A DNA stretch of 17,625 nt from JAAYAN01 sp964437215 (GTDB lineage Bacteria > Bacteroidota > Ignavibacteria > Ignavibacteriales > Melioribacteraceae): contig CAYTFZ010000054.1 in the NCBI GenBank assembly GCA_964437215.1, forward strand, positions 1-17,625, read 5' to 3'. Below the pieces are notes generated by a model. The model saw nothing but the letters and a program-made list of their open reading frames with translations, was not told the origin of the DNA and did not search any database. Position numbers and translations under genes: made by a program. Shown here piece after piece: positions 6,755-14,039 of the stretch (the stretch's first letter is position 1; every line of letters begins with the position of its first letter).

Positions 6755-8647
6755 ATGACAAATAAATCAAAGTATTCGCTGCTTTTTGATATTAACTCGC
6801 CCAAAGATATCCGCGATTTCGATATTCCGCAATTAAAAACCTTATGCTGCGAAATTCGCGAATATATGGTTGATATAATTTCGCAAACAGGCGGACATTT
6901 CGGCGGCGGTTTGGGTGCAGTTGAATTAACTGTAGCTTTGCATAAAGTATTTAACACTCCGCAGGATAAAATTGTATTCGATACCGGTCATCAGGCTTAT
7001 CCGCATAAAATAATTACAGGAAGAAGAGACGAACTTGTTACAATACGTCAATTGCATGGTTTGAGCGGATTTCTTAAACGCACTGAAAGCGAATATGATG
7101 TTTTCGGAGCAGGACATGCTTCTACTTCAATTTCTGCAGCTTTAGGAATTGCTGAAGCAAACAGATTAAAAAAATCGGATGACAGAGTTGTTGCAGTAAT
7201 TGGCGATGGCGCGATGACAGGCGGAATGGCATACGAAGCTCTTAATAATTCGGGATATTTAAAAAGTAATATAATTGTTGTTCTTAATGATAATAACATG
7301 TCAATTGCTCCTAATGTATGGCAGATTTCAAACTATTTTACCGAAATGCTGGCTCACCCCGATTATAACCGGGTTAAAGGAGCAATATGGGAGCTTACAG
7401 GCAAATTAGATACTTTCGGCGACAGAATACGAAAAGCTGCTTCGCGGCTTGAAACCGGTATAAAAGCTGTTGTTACACCCGGTTTGCTGTTTGAAGCTTT
7501 GGGATTCAAATATTTCGGTCCTACTAACGGTCATAACATTGCCCAACTAATAAGTCAGTTTGAGCATATTAAAAAACTCTCAGGCCCAATTCTTGTTCAT
7601 GTACTTACAGAAAAAGGCAAAGGCTATAAACCCGCAGAAGGTCATATTCAAAGACTCCATGCCTCCACTCCTTTCAATAAAGAAACGGGAGAAGCACTGG
7701 ATAAAGGAAGCACAAAACCATCTTATACATCAATTTTCGGAAAAGCTTTAACTGAAATAGTAAAAGATAATAAAAGTGTTGTTGGAATAACTGCCGCTAT
7801 GCCCGATGGAACAGGTCTTAATATCCTGCAAAAGGAATTCCCTGAGAATTATTACGATGTAGGAATTGCCGAAGAACATGCCATTACTTTTGCTGCGGGA
7901 CTTGCCACCGAAGGAATTATTCCGGTTGTAGCAGTATATTCTTCATTTCTGCAGCGCGGATTCGATCAGATAATCCATGATGTCAGTCTGCAAAAATTAC
8001 ATGTCATTTTTGCAATAGACAGAGCCGGCCTGGTTGGAGCGGACGGACCGACTCATCATGGCAATCTCGATCTATCATTCCTTAGAATAATTCCTGATAT
8101 GGTTGTTATGGCTCCGAAAGATGAACTGGAATTGCGAAATATGCTTTTTACGGCTGTTGAGTATAAAAACGGTCCTATTGCAATCCGCTATCCGAGGGGT
8201 TCAGCTTCCGGAAAAGAACTTAAACCAGGTTTCGAGTTATTTCCGATAGGGAAAAGCGAAACAGTTAGAAAAGGGAAAGATTTGGCTATGCTTGCGGTTG
8301 GCAATATGGTTGCTTTCGCCGAAAAAGCTGCTGAAATGCTTGAAGCCGAAGGAATAAACTGCGAAATAGTTAATATGCGATTTATTAAACCTCTGGATGA
8401 AGAAAAACTGAAAGAGATTTCTGGAAGATTTAAAAAGATTATTACAATCGAAGAAAATTCTATTGTCGGAGGTTTCGGTGCAGGAGTGCTTGAATATTTC
8501 AGCGCTAATGCTTTAATCAATGAAATTAAGATTATAGGGCTTCCTGATTATTATGTTGAGCATGGTACACAGAAGGAACTTTATAACCTTATTGGAATTG
8601 ATGCCGAAGGAATTTATAAAACCGCAAAATCTTTTTATTTAGGATGA
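6755..8647 (+). CDS. dxs: 1-deoxy-D-xylulose-5-phosphate synthase
   Basis: A thiamine-diphosphate enzyme that joins pyruvate and glyceraldehyde-3-phosphate to give DXP, the first step of the methylerythritol-phosphate isoprenoid pathway. At 630 residues it is full length. The transketolase-like N-terminal half has TGGHFGGGLGAVELTVALH (45-63, with the active-site His48), DTGHQAYPHKI (76-86) and the cofactor and metal motif GDGAMTGGMAYEAL through LNDNNMSI (150-184). H302 lies in the QRLHAS stretch. The pyrimidine domain has GIAEEHAITFAAGLATEG (370-387, with the general acid-base Glu373) and AGLVGADGPTHHG (424-436). The C-terminal transketolase domain is at about 500-625. The start is chosen on alignment: AAAAGG lies immediately against the ATG, which is unusually close. 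The gene ends in tandem TGA codons. Confidence 0.97.
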   Translation: MTNKSKYSLLFDINSPKDIRDFDIPQLKTLCCEIREYMVDIISQTGGHFGGGLGAVELTVALHKVFNTPQDKIVFDTGHQAYPHKIITGRRDELVTIRQLHGLSGFLKRTESEYDVFGAGHASTSISAALGIAEANRLKKSDDRVVAVIGDGAMTGGMAYEALNNSGYLKSNIIVVLNDNNMSIAPNVWQISNYFTEMLAHPDYNRVKGAIWELTGKLDTFGDRIRKAASRLETGIKAVVTPGLLFEALGFKYFGPTNGHNIAQLISQFEHIKKLSGPILVHVLTEKGKGYKPAEGHIQRLHASTPFNKETGEALDKGSTKPSYTSIFGKALTEIVKDNKSVVGITAAMPDGTGLNILQKEFPENYYDVGIAEEHAITFAAGLATEGIIPVVAVYSSFLQRGFDQIIHDVSLQKLHVIFAIDRAGLVGADGPTHHGNLDLSFLRIIPDMVVMAPKDELELRNMLFTAVEYKNGPIAIRYPRGSASGKELKPGFELFPIGKSETVRKGKDLAMLAVGNMVAFAEKAAEMLEAEGINCEIVNMRFIKPLDEEKLKEISGRFKKIITIEENSIVGGFGAGVLEYFSANALINEIKIIGLPDYYVEHGTQKELYNLIGIDAEGIYKTAKSFYLG

Positions 8648-8691
8648 TGAAATAATAAAAAATTATTAATAAATTAATCAAAGAAAGTTAG

Positions 8692-8722
8692 TTGACTTAA
8701 ACTTTTCTAATTGATATATTTG
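8692..8722 (+). promoter_or_regulatory. Promoter of rplU-rpmA
   Basis: TTG (8692-8694, in GTTGACTT), 20 bases, then TATATTTG (8715-8722), an exact match to the Bacteroidota -7 box TAnnTTTG at the expected spacing. Transcription would start near 8729, leaving a leader of about 25 bases with GGAGG at 8744-8748 five bases before the rplU ATG. That leader is too short for an L21-binding leader structure. Confidence 0.6.
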
Positions 8723-8753
8723 TAATCTTAATTTAGAATGAATGGAGGAATAG

Positions 8754-9062
8754 ATGTTTGCTGTTGTTGATATAGCCGGGCAACAATTCAAAGTATCCGA
8801 AAACGAAAGTTACTATGTGCCAAGATTAGATGCAGAACCTTCAAGTGAAGTTACATTTGACTCTGTTTTGCTTTTTTCGAATGAAAAAGGTACTAAAATA
8901 GGTGCTCCTGTTATTAGCGGCATTAGCGTAAAAGCTAAAGTATTAGAGCATCTTAAAGATGATAAAGTGCTTGTTTTTAAGAAAAAAAGAAGAAAAGACT
9001 ACAAAGTTAAAAACGGTCACAGACAGCATTTAACAAAAATTGAAATTACGAAGATAGGATAA
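8754..9062 (+). CDS. rplU: 50S ribosomal protein L21
   Basis: A 102-residue ribosomal protein that binds 23S rRNA in the large subunit. It starts MFAVVDIAGQQFKVSENESYYVPRL and has the diagnostic C-terminal signature KVLVFKKKRRKDYKVKNGHRQ with LTKIEI. Length is typical. A strong ribosome site GGAGG (8744-8748) fixes the start. rpmA is 13 bases downstream, the universal pairing of these two genes. The promoter at 8692-8722 makes the pair independent of dxs. Confidence 0.97.
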   Translation: MFAVVDIAGQQFKVSENESYYVPRLDAEPSSEVTFDSVLLFSNEKGTKIGAPVISGISVKAKVLEHLKDDKVLVFKKKRRKDYKVKNGHRQHLTKIEITKIG

Positions 9063-9075
9063 ACCGGAGGAAATT

Positions 9076-9324
9076 ATGGCTCATAAAAAAGGTCAAGGAT
9101 CATCAAAGAACGGTCGTGATAGTAATCCGCAGTATTTGGGAATAAAAAGATTTGGCGGTGAAAAAGTAACTGCCGGTTCAATTATTGTAAGACAGAGAGG
9201 TACACAGTATCATCCTGGACTTAACGTAAAAAAAGGTACTGACGATACGCTATTTGCAACTACCGACGGCGTTGTAAATTTTACAGTGAAAAGAAATAAC
9301 CGAAGATTTATAAACGTTCAATAA
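9076..9324 (+). CDS. rpmA: 50S ribosomal protein L27
   Basis: An 82-residue ribosomal protein whose N-terminal tail reaches the peptidyl transferase centre. MAHKKGQGSSKNGRDSNPQ is the expected start, followed by LGIKRFGGEKVTAGSIIVRQRGT and HPGLNVKKGTDDTLFA. There is no extra N-terminal peptide before MAHKKG, so none of the leader cleavage known from Firmicutes is expected. GGAGG at 9066-9070 precedes the ATG by five bases. It is the last gene of the forward unit; a strong terminator follows. Confidence 0.97.
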   Translation: MAHKKGQGSSKNGRDSNPQYLGIKRFGGEKVTAGSIIVRQRGTQYHPGLNVKKGTDDTLFATTDGVVNFTVKRNNRRFINVQ

Positions 9325-9325
9325 T

Positions 9326-9359
9326 AAAAAAAACCCTTCAAATTGAAGGGTTTTTTTTT
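9326..9359. terminator. Bidirectional rho-independent terminator between rpmA and mdh
   Basis: CCCTTCA (9334-9340) pairs with TGAAGGG (9344-9350) over a 3-base loop; the stem is extended by eight A (9326-9333) against nine T (9351-9359). The T run ends rpmA transcription on the plus strand, and the A run, read as T on the minus strand, does the same for mdh, whose stop codon lies 20 bases away. It is the clearest terminator in the window. Confidence 0.93.
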
Positions 9360-9378
9360 AGCATAATTTATGGGTAAA

Positions 9379-10344
9379 TTAAAAGCCTAATCTTTCCATA
9401 TCTTCCACTAACGATTTTACTGCATTTACCGAATTAGTGAATAAAGCTGTTTCTTCTTCATCAAGTGTAATTTCAATTATTTTTTCAACGCCGTTTGCAC
9501 CTATTATTGCAGGTACTCCAACATAATAGCCGTTTACATTATATTCACCTTCCAAAAGAGCACATACTGGCAATACTCTTTTCTGATCGCCAAGAATTGC
9601 TTCGGCCATTGCAATAGCTGAAGATGCAGGTGAATAGAAAGCAGAACCGGTTTTTAATAATTTAACAACTTCGCCGCCAGCCATTTTTGTTCTTTCTACC
9701 ATTGCATTCATAACTTCTTTTGCTTTGGCAGCATCATTATATTTTCTTTCAAGTAGTTCCATTACAGGCATTCCGTTTACATTTGCATATCGTACCAAAG
9801 GAACCATAGTATCTCCGTGACCGCCAAGAACCATAGCATTAACGTCTTTAACAGAAACACCAAGTTCCCAGGCTATAAAAGTTGAAAAACGCGAAGAATC
9901 CAATACTCCGGCCTGCCCCATTACGCGGTTAGCAGGGAAACCTGATACTTTTTTAAATAAAGTAACCATAGCATCCAAAGGATTTGATATGATAATTACA
10001 AATGAATTCGGGGCATATATTTTAACGTTTTCAGCAACAGACTGCATAATTTTAGCATTAGTTACAAGCAAATCGTCTCTGCTCATACCGGGTTTGCGAG
10101 GCAGACCTGCGGTTATAATTACGATGTCAGAATCTTTGATATCTTCATAAGAATTAGTTCCCTGAAGGTTTGAATCAAATCCGTCTACCCGCGAGGCTTC
10201 AGCGATATCTAAAGTTTTTCCCTGAGGCATATCTTCCAAGATGTCAAAAAGCATAACATCTCCCAATTCGCGCAGCGCAATTAACTGAGTAAGTACCCCG
10301 CCTATCTGACCGCCGCCGATAAGTGCAATTTTTTTCCTTTTCAT
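9379..10344 (-). CDS. mdh: Malate dehydrogenase (NAD-dependent, LDH-like type)
   Basis: A 321-residue cytosolic enzyme interconverting malate and oxaloacetate in the citric acid cycle. The Rossmann motif GGGQIGG is at 10-16, and Asp34 at the end of the second strand indicates NAD rather than NADP. Substrate residues are visible: Arg83 and Arg89 in LPRKPGMSR, Asn121 in SNPLDA, Arg152 in DSSRF and the catalytic His176 in LGGHGDTMVP. Arg83 at the specificity position supports malate over lactate. Length and motifs fit the lactate-dehydrogenase-like malate dehydrogenases of Chlorobi and Bacteroidota. AAAAAGGAG (complement of 10351-10359) lies six bases before the ATG. It has its own promoter candidate and is convergent with rpmA. 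Confidence 0.96.
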   Translation of the reverse strand: MKRKKIALIGGGQIGGVLTQLIALRELGDVMLFDILEDMPQGKTLDIAEASRVDGFDSNLQGTNSYEDIKDSDIVIITAGLPRKPGMSRDDLLVTNAKIMQSVAENVKIYAPNSFVIIISNPLDAMVTLFKKVSGFPANRVMGQAGVLDSSRFSTFIAWELGVSVKDVNAMVLGGHGDTMVPLVRYANVNGMPVMELLERKYNDAAKAKEVMNAMVERTKMAGGEVVKLLKTGSAFYSPASSAIAMAEAILGDQKRVLPVCALLEGEYNVNGYYVGVPAIIGANGVEKIIEITLDEEETALFTNSVNAVKSLVEDMERLGF

Positions 10345-10392
10345 ATAATTCTCCTTTTTATTTTAAATTAAAAAAATTCTTTAAACTGAAAT

Positions 10393-10424
10393 GAAATATA
10401 TAAATAATTATTTCTCGATTCAAA
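10393..10424 (-). promoter_or_regulatory. Probable mdh promoter
   Basis: Read on the minus strand: TTTG (10424-10421), 20 bases, then TATATTTC (10400-10393), one mismatch from TAnnTTTG at the consensus spacing. Transcription would begin near 10386, about 40 bases before the mdh start codon. Confidence 0.45.
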
Positions 10425-10452
10425 TTACAGATACAGATAAGATATAAATAAA

Positions 10453-10857
10453 CTATAATTTAAGAAATAAAAATGTAGTTGTCCCGTCCTCAGAAAATTT
10501 ATATTGCAAATCTGTTAAAAATGACCGCATTATATAAATTCCTCTTCCGCTGTCCTTAAGTATATTTTCGGGTGAAGTTGGATCTGGGATTTTTTCAACT
10601 TCAAAACCGCATCCCTTGTCGAAAATTTTCAATACGATTGTATTCGATTCCAGATATAATTCTACAGTAATATCTTTGTTGAAATCCATTTTATTACCGT
10701 GAACAATACTGTTTGAGGCAGCTTCCGATGCAGCCAGCGTAAACCCTTCCAGTTTTGTTCCCTGCAAGCCCAATTGTTTTGCTGTGTTGGATACAAAACT
10801 TTCAATATCAGGTAATACATCAATTGTACTGGGAAAATGTTTCGAAAAAGAATTCAA
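10453..10857 (-). CDS. Anti-sigma-factor-type serine kinase / HATPase-domain protein (RsbW/SpoIIAB-like)
   Basis: A 134-residue single-domain GHKL ATPase. The N box is SEAASNSIVHGN (44-55, with Glu45, Asn49 and His53), the G1 box is DKGCGF (80-85), the G2 box is SGRGIYIMRSFLTD (103-116) and GTTT closes the pocket (125-128). Proteins of this type act in partner-switching regulation: they bind a sigma factor or other target and phosphorylate a STAS-domain antagonist on Ser or Thr. Neither a STAS protein, a PP2C phosphatase nor a sigma factor is in the window, so its partners are elsewhere and its target is unknown. The start codon is TTG at 10857-10855, supported by GGAG (complement of 10863-10866) five bases upstream; no ATG is available nearby. 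The gene lies 86 bases after the beta-barrel gene. Confidence 0.85.
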   Translation of the reverse strand: MNSFSKHFPSTIDVLPDIESFVSNTAKQLGLQGTKLEGFTLAASEAASNSIVHGNKMDFNKDITVELYLESNTIVLKIFDKGCGFEVEKIPDPTSPENILKDSGRGIYIMRSFLTDLQYKFSEDGTTTFLFLKL

Positions 10858-10943
10858 AAATACTCCGATAATTAAAGCATTAAAATAAATATTTCGTTTT
10901 GTTTTTGAAAATATAATTTAAATAAAATAATGTTTAAAGAAAT

Positions 10944-12842
10944 TTATAGTTTCCAAATCACATCAAAATAAAAGTTGGAATTTTTACGCGAAAACTCACT
11001 TTCAGTTTTTATAAATTCGAACCATCCGTTAAAACTAAGTGTAATATTTTTCAGGTTCAGAAAAATATTAGAAACAGGTCCGTAACTGGAATATGTGCTC
11101 ACTAATTTTTTTGTAACATTATTCTTGTAATCATAATTATTTCTGAGGAAATATCTTATTCCTGCATCAAAAATCAAATTGTCGTAATAAAACCGTAATT
11201 TCGGTTCAACAAATATCTCGCTTATATATCTTCCCGGTTTGCCCGAAAAATCATCCCAGTTAAAATTTCCTTGTTCCGATAATTTTAACGACCCGGCAGA
11301 TAAAAAATTCAGTTTTTCGTTTAATTGTATTTTAAGAGAATCCTTTATACTTAACTGGCGGAATGAATAACTTTTTGCGCTTTGAATTAAATGTTCGAAT
11401 TTATAAGTTGTATAATTAGCTGAAACCTCTGCGTTCAGCGAATTTGAAAAATGCTTTTCTGTAAATTCGGAACCAGCAGAAAATTTTATATAACGCTTTA
11501 TGTTATTGTTTAAACTTCTCTCCGAAAAAAGATAGACTAAGGTGTTAACACCGATTTCACTGTTCAAAAAAATGTTAAGATAAGGACTTACTTTTCTCAG
11601 ATACATTATCCGTCCGATGGTAAGAAGTTCATCCCGGTCATCAAAATTATCGCTGCTGGGAGTGTCGTACAATAATTTTCTGTGGAAAAGACTTAAAGAA
11701 ATCAAGTCGGCTTGAGATATAGGGAAATTTAAGTAAAAAGATAAATTGATATTTCTGGAGGAATTAGTTTTACGGGATTCTTTATCTTTAATTTCCGAAA
11801 AAACATAATCGAGCATTCCGGCAGGTTTTTCGGCGATATAATTTTCTTCGGTTTCGGAGTATCCAATTTGAACTGCTGCTGAAAATGCACCGGGATTATA
11901 TTCCGAAAATAAATCAAATCCCAATCCGAACTCTTCAATTCTGTTATCGTAAAGAGAAGAACTGGATTGATTAGAAATTTTATATTGATAATTTCTTTTA
12001 ATATCTCGCCACTGGATGTTAGTTCCTATATCGAAGGAAAGATCAGCTTCGGGAATAAGCGCTTTAAATTTATCGGATACCGAATAAATATATTCTGTGC
12101 GGCTTTGTATGTTGTTTTTAATATTGAAATATGCATTTGTTGACGAGTCCGCAGTAAAATAAAAATCTTTGCGGTTTTGAATATAAGAAGCATATAAATT
12201 ATTTATAATTGAATTGCTGTAAGCATTTTCAAAATTTACATTTGCAACCCGATTTACATTTTTACGGGGAGAAATTTCTTCGTTTTTAAACATTAAAAAC
12301 GAATTCAGTTTGAAATCTTCAAATAAGTAATCGGTTGCATTAAATTCTCCGCCGTAAATTACTCCCTCGTCCGTTTCGCCAGATTGACGGCTGTTTAAAT
12401 ATCCGCCGAAAGGTGTAATCTTAAAATTATTATCAAAAGAATAGGATAAATATAAAACCGGACTCATATTGATAATATTATTATTATCATCCTGCCGGTT
12501 TTCGGAATATAATTCGTGATTTATTCTTGTTCCAATTTTAAAATCATTCAGAAGCAAATATTCCGTAAAAAATAAAAATCTGCTTTCATCTTTTATGTTT
12601 TTTGAAGGCTCTGTTATAATAGAGTTAAATTTTTCATTTATGCCTGCCGAAAAGTTGCCGGAAGTTAAATTATAATTTAACATTGAATTATATGAGGCAA
12701 CCCTCATTACTTTGTTAAATTTCGATGAAATTAAATTTTGGTAGTCGGGCAGATTATTAAAAATTAACGAATCGCTTGCATTTTGAGGAAGTACAACCGC
12801 GTATAAAAAAAATACAAAGAAATATTTGCTAAAGAAATTTAT
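10944..12842 (-). CDS. Outer-membrane beta-barrel protein of unknown function, start codon non-standard or frameshifted
   Basis: The body reads as long alternating aromatic and polar strands (for example FKITPFGGYLN, LFSEYNPGAFSAAVQIGY, LSFYLNFPISQADLISLSLF) ending NFYFDVIWKL, as expected of a barrel in the outer membrane. No named family is recognised. The first ATG in frame is at 12707-12705, but the frame stays open upstream to the TAG of the neighbouring gene and there encodes a clear signal peptide: NFFSKYFFVFFLYAVVLPQNA. No ATG, GTG or TTG occurs in this part. I place the start at ATA 12842-12840, preceded at five bases by GAGG (complement of 12848-12851), giving 632 residues. Alternatives are a single-base deletion after an out-of-frame ATG at 12853-12851, or loss of the signal peptide with a start at 12707. 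The gene probably forms an operon with the AI-2E family gene, 12 bases upstream. Confidence 0.72.
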   Translation of the reverse strand: MNFFSKYFFVFFLYAVVLPQNASDSLIFNNLPDYQNLISSKFNKVMRVASYNSMLNYNLTSGNFSAGINEKFNSIITEPSKNIKDESRFLFFTEYLLLNDFKIGTRINHELYSENRQDDNNNIINMSPVLYLSYSFDNNFKITPFGGYLNSRQSGETDEGVIYGGEFNATDYLFEDFKLNSFLMFKNEEISPRKNVNRVANVNFENAYSNSIINNLYASYIQNRKDFYFTADSSTNAYFNIKNNIQSRTEYIYSVSDKFKALIPEADLSFDIGTNIQWRDIKRNYQYKISNQSSSSLYDNRIEEFGLGFDLFSEYNPGAFSAAVQIGYSETEENYIAEKPAGMLDYVFSEIKDKESRKTNSSRNINLSFYLNFPISQADLISLSLFHRKLLYDTPSSDNFDDRDELLTIGRIMYLRKVSPYLNIFLNSEIGVNTLVYLFSERSLNNNIKRYIKFSAGSEFTEKHFSNSLNAEVSANYTTYKFEHLIQSAKSYSFRQLSIKDSLKIQLNEKLNFLSAGSLKLSEQGNFNWDDFSGKPGRYISEIFVEPKLRFYYDNLIFDAGIRYFLRNNYDYKNNVTKKLVSTYSSYGPVSNIFLNLKNITLSFNGWFEFIKTESEFSRKNSNFYFDVIWKL

Positions 12843-12854
12843 GGCAGCCTCATT

Positions 12855-13913
12855 CTATTTTTTAAGAATATTATAGCTTTTATAACCAAGATAAATTTCT
12901 TTAGCGGCAGTTTTAATAACTGTGGAAACCGGAACAGCGAGCAGCATTCCTGTAATGCCCATAAGCTGGCTGCCAATAAGAATTAAGATAATAATAAGAA
13001 TGGGATGAATATCCGTAGCTTTCGAAAAAACATTCGGCTGAATAAATCCGTTATCAACAGAATAAATTATTACGAACATTAAAAATATAGAAGGGAGCAT
13101 AGAAAAATCTCCGAATTGAATCATCGAAATGATTAAAGCTGGAAGTCCCCCGATTACAGGTCCAAAATAAGGTATGAGATGACCAATTCCGGCAATCGCT
13201 CCTATTGAAACTGCATTATCAATTCCTAAGAGCGTTAGCCCTAAAATACTCATAACTCCTACAAACAAGGCATCTAAAAGCCATCCGCGTACAAAACGCC
13301 CAAGCTGATAAATCATTTGTTTCAGTATGTAGTAAGACATTTCAAAATATTTATTAGGAAGAATACTAAGTATTCCCTTAATTATTTTTTTATCGTCCTT
13401 TAAAAGAAAGAATGCCATAAACGGTACAATAACAAGAATTGTTATAAAAGAAAAAATGCTGGATAGTATCTGATTAAAATTATTAAGGGAATTATAAAAG
13501 GTATCTCTGATAAAATTTCCTATTTGTCCGGCAAGATCAATGTTGTGTAAAAAAGGAATATATTTTTCAATAGCAGTCTGTAAATGATTAATGAAAATCA
13601 AAGCCTTTTCTTCATTTAGCGATTCCGCCAAACGGTTAAGCTGCGAAGCTATTTTAGGAAGGAAAGACGAAATTCCGAAAAATATTAACGCCCCCGATGC
13701 AGCAAATACTATCAAAACAGCAAAAATACGCGACACTCCGTGACGTTCTAAAAAACCGACTGCAGGACTGAATATAAAAGCAATTAAAACAGCAATTGAA
13801 ATCATTACCAGAATATCGAAAAAAAGATAAGAAATTCCGGAAATAATAATTATCAATATCAGACTGATAAAAAGTCTTGCTGCATAATTTTTTCTAAATT
13901 CAGATAAAAGCAT
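12855..13913 (-). CDS. AI-2E family transporter (PerM/UPF0118-like membrane protein)
   Basis: A 352-residue inner-membrane protein with about eight transmembrane segments: roughly 13-33, 35-51, 60-84, 150-171, 210-230, 233-260, 272-288 and 302-330. A longer soluble stretch lies between the third and fourth (about 85-148). Family motifs are SPAVGFLERHG (49-59), PFMAFFLLKDD (164-174), LIPYFGPVIGGLPA (246-259), DNGFIQPNVFSK (287-298) and HPILIIILILIG (303-314). The family is named for an E. coli member implicated in autoinducer-2 export, but other members are linked to ion or proton exchange, so the substrate is not known. Its TAG stop lies 12 bases before the proposed start of the beta-barrel gene and in the same frame. 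Only a weak GGA precedes its ATG. Confidence 0.9.
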   Translation of the reverse strand: MLLSEFRKNYAARLFISLILIIIISGISYLFFDILVMISIAVLIAFIFSPAVGFLERHGVSRIFAVLIVFAASGALIFFGISSFLPKIASQLNRLAESLNEEKALIFINHLQTAIEKYIPFLHNIDLAGQIGNFIRDTFYNSLNNFNQILSSIFSFITILVIVPFMAFFLLKDDKKIIKGILSILPNKYFEMSYYILKQMIYQLGRFVRGWLLDALFVGVMSILGLTLLGIDNAVSIGAIAGIGHLIPYFGPVIGGLPALIISMIQFGDFSMLPSIFLMFVIIYSVDNGFIQPNVFSKATDIHPILIIILILIGSQLMGITGMLLAVPVSTVIKTAAKEIYLGYKSYNILKK

Positions 13914-13926
13914 TTATTCCAATAGA

Positions 13927-13960
13927 TAAATATTGATTGTTTTAAAATATTCAATATTTA
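13927..13960. repeat. Inverted repeat in the divergent intergenic region
   Basis: TAAATATTGA (13927-13936) and TCAATATTTA (13951-13960) are perfect reverse complements 14 bases apart, between the divergently read AI-2E family gene and pta. They could be a dyad operator or a hairpin in the leader of the AI-2E gene. All-but-two A-T composition makes chance plausible. Confidence 0.3.
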
Positions 13961-14002
13961 CAATTTTATAAATAATTAAGTTAGATAAAAATAAAAATCT
14001 GC

Positions 14003-14010
14003 AATCTTTG
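14003..14010 (+). promoter_or_regulatory. Possible -7 box for pta
   Basis: AATCTTTG is one mismatch from TAnnTTTG and lies 30 bases before the pta ATG. The -33 position has only TTAG (13981-13984) at 18 bases, so the call is weak. Confidence 0.28.
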
Positions 14011-14039
14011 TATATTTAAATTAAAAAACAGAGGAATAT

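Noticed and set aside
6744..6758. Four-codon ORF (MGKG) overlapping the dxs start as ATGA
   Set aside because: It arises from the purine-rich bases before dxs, and nothing distinguishes it from chance.
8188..8520. 110-codon reverse-strand reading frame inside dxs
   Set aside because: It is antisense to the conserved C-terminal domain of dxs; rich in Ser and Ile as expected for the complement of this codon use.
8651..8667. AATAAT/ATTATT repeat after dxs as a terminator
   Set aside because: The stem is short, all A-T, and lacks a T run.
12843..12857. Stop-codon readthrough joining the AI-2E family protein to the beta-barrel protein
   Set aside because: The frames are the same across the TAG, but an inner-membrane transporter fused to an outer-membrane barrel with its own signal peptide makes no topological sense.
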